Positions 5,903 to 5,941 of a stretch of 5,941 nucleotides of DNA are shown here, piece by piece. Source of the stretch: Bacteroidaceae bacterium (GTDB lineage: Bacteria; Bacteroidota; Bacteroidia; Bacteroidales; Bacteroidaceae); the NCBI GenBank assembly GCA_021443285.1, contig JABUUG010000080.1, forward strand, positions 6,260 to 12,200, written 5' to 3'. A program made the translations under genes and the position numbers. Under the pieces are notes generated by a model that was not told the origin of the DNA, did not search any database, and saw only the letters and a program-made list of their open reading frames with translations. Numbering within the stretch: the stretch's first letter is position 1; every line of letters begins with the position of its first letter.

Positions 5903-5941
5903 GGAGTTAAGGGAGATATTTTTGGGAGTTAAAGGAGTTAA
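5903..5941. repeat. Short tandem repeat (GGAGTTAA) downstream of obgE
   Basis: Exact copies of ggagttaa lie at 5903-5910, 5925-5932 and 5934-5941, with a decayed copy (ggagat) at 5912-5917. The first copy starts 5 nt after the obgE stop. The last one runs to the window edge and the array may continue. The unit is the same as the one downstream of aroC read in that gene's own direction. No terminator hairpin for obgE is visible within the window. Confidence 0.75.

Noticed and set aside
1..5941. Window as a transposon-like unit or circle bounded by inverted ends (ttaactcc / ggagttaa)
   Set aside because: The ends are parts of degenerate tandem arrays, not defined terminal inverted repeats. There is no transposase, replication gene or target duplication, and the content is housekeeping. 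The match more likely reflects where the sequence was cut or where an assembly broke.

Overview
The window looks like ordinary chromosomal housekeeping DNA from a member of the Bacteroidota, most likely a Prevotella-type genome. Four things point there. All six proteins look like the Bacteroidales versions of their families, including the short adenylate kinase without a zinc lid and an ObgE that begins MAESNF. Translation starts mostly lack Shine-Dalgarno sequences and sit behind A-rich leaders. The promoter candidates fit the Bacteroidota -7 consensus TAnnTTTG. Intergenic gaps carry short A/T-rich tandem repeats. The assignment to Prevotella rests on recollection of protein style, not on a search.

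Layout: two gene groups diverge from a 108-bp control region (3386-3493). To the left, on the minus strand, run nnr (NAD(P)H-hydrate repair, 1853-3385), then a clear intrinsic terminator (1791-1849), then slyD (FKBP-type prolyl isomerase with an all-cysteine metal-binding tail, 1178-1765) and aroC (chorismate synthase, 91-1167). slyD and aroC are only 10 bp apart and are probably one transcript. To the right, on the plus strand, run hpt (hypoxanthine phosphoribosyltransferase, 3494-4042), adk (adenylate kinase, 4064-4639) and obgE (Obg GTPase, TTG start at 4731, ends 5897). hpt and adk are 21 bp apart. adk and obgE are separated by 91 bp that hold a long hairpin made of inverted 7-bp repeats. 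There is no gene-free stretch longer than 108 bp.

Functionally the right-hand group joins purine salvage (IMP/GMP formation by Hpt), adenylate balancing (Adk) and a guanine-nucleotide-sensing ribosome-assembly GTPase (ObgE), a sensible set for linking nucleotide supply to ribosome production. The left-hand group is a metabolite-repair enzyme, a metal-handling chaperone and the last common step of the shikimate pathway, with no obvious shared pathway.

Both ends of the window consist of GGAGTTA-type repeats, read in the same sense relative to the gene they follow (downstream of aroC and downstream of obgE). I found no mobile element, CRISPR array, tRNA, rRNA, riboswitch or unknown gene system. 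The points worth a second look are the repeat families, the cysteine tail and the repetitive DNA that encodes it, the TTG start and altered G4 motif of obgE, and two start sites that a longest-ORF rule would place wrongly (aroC, hpt).
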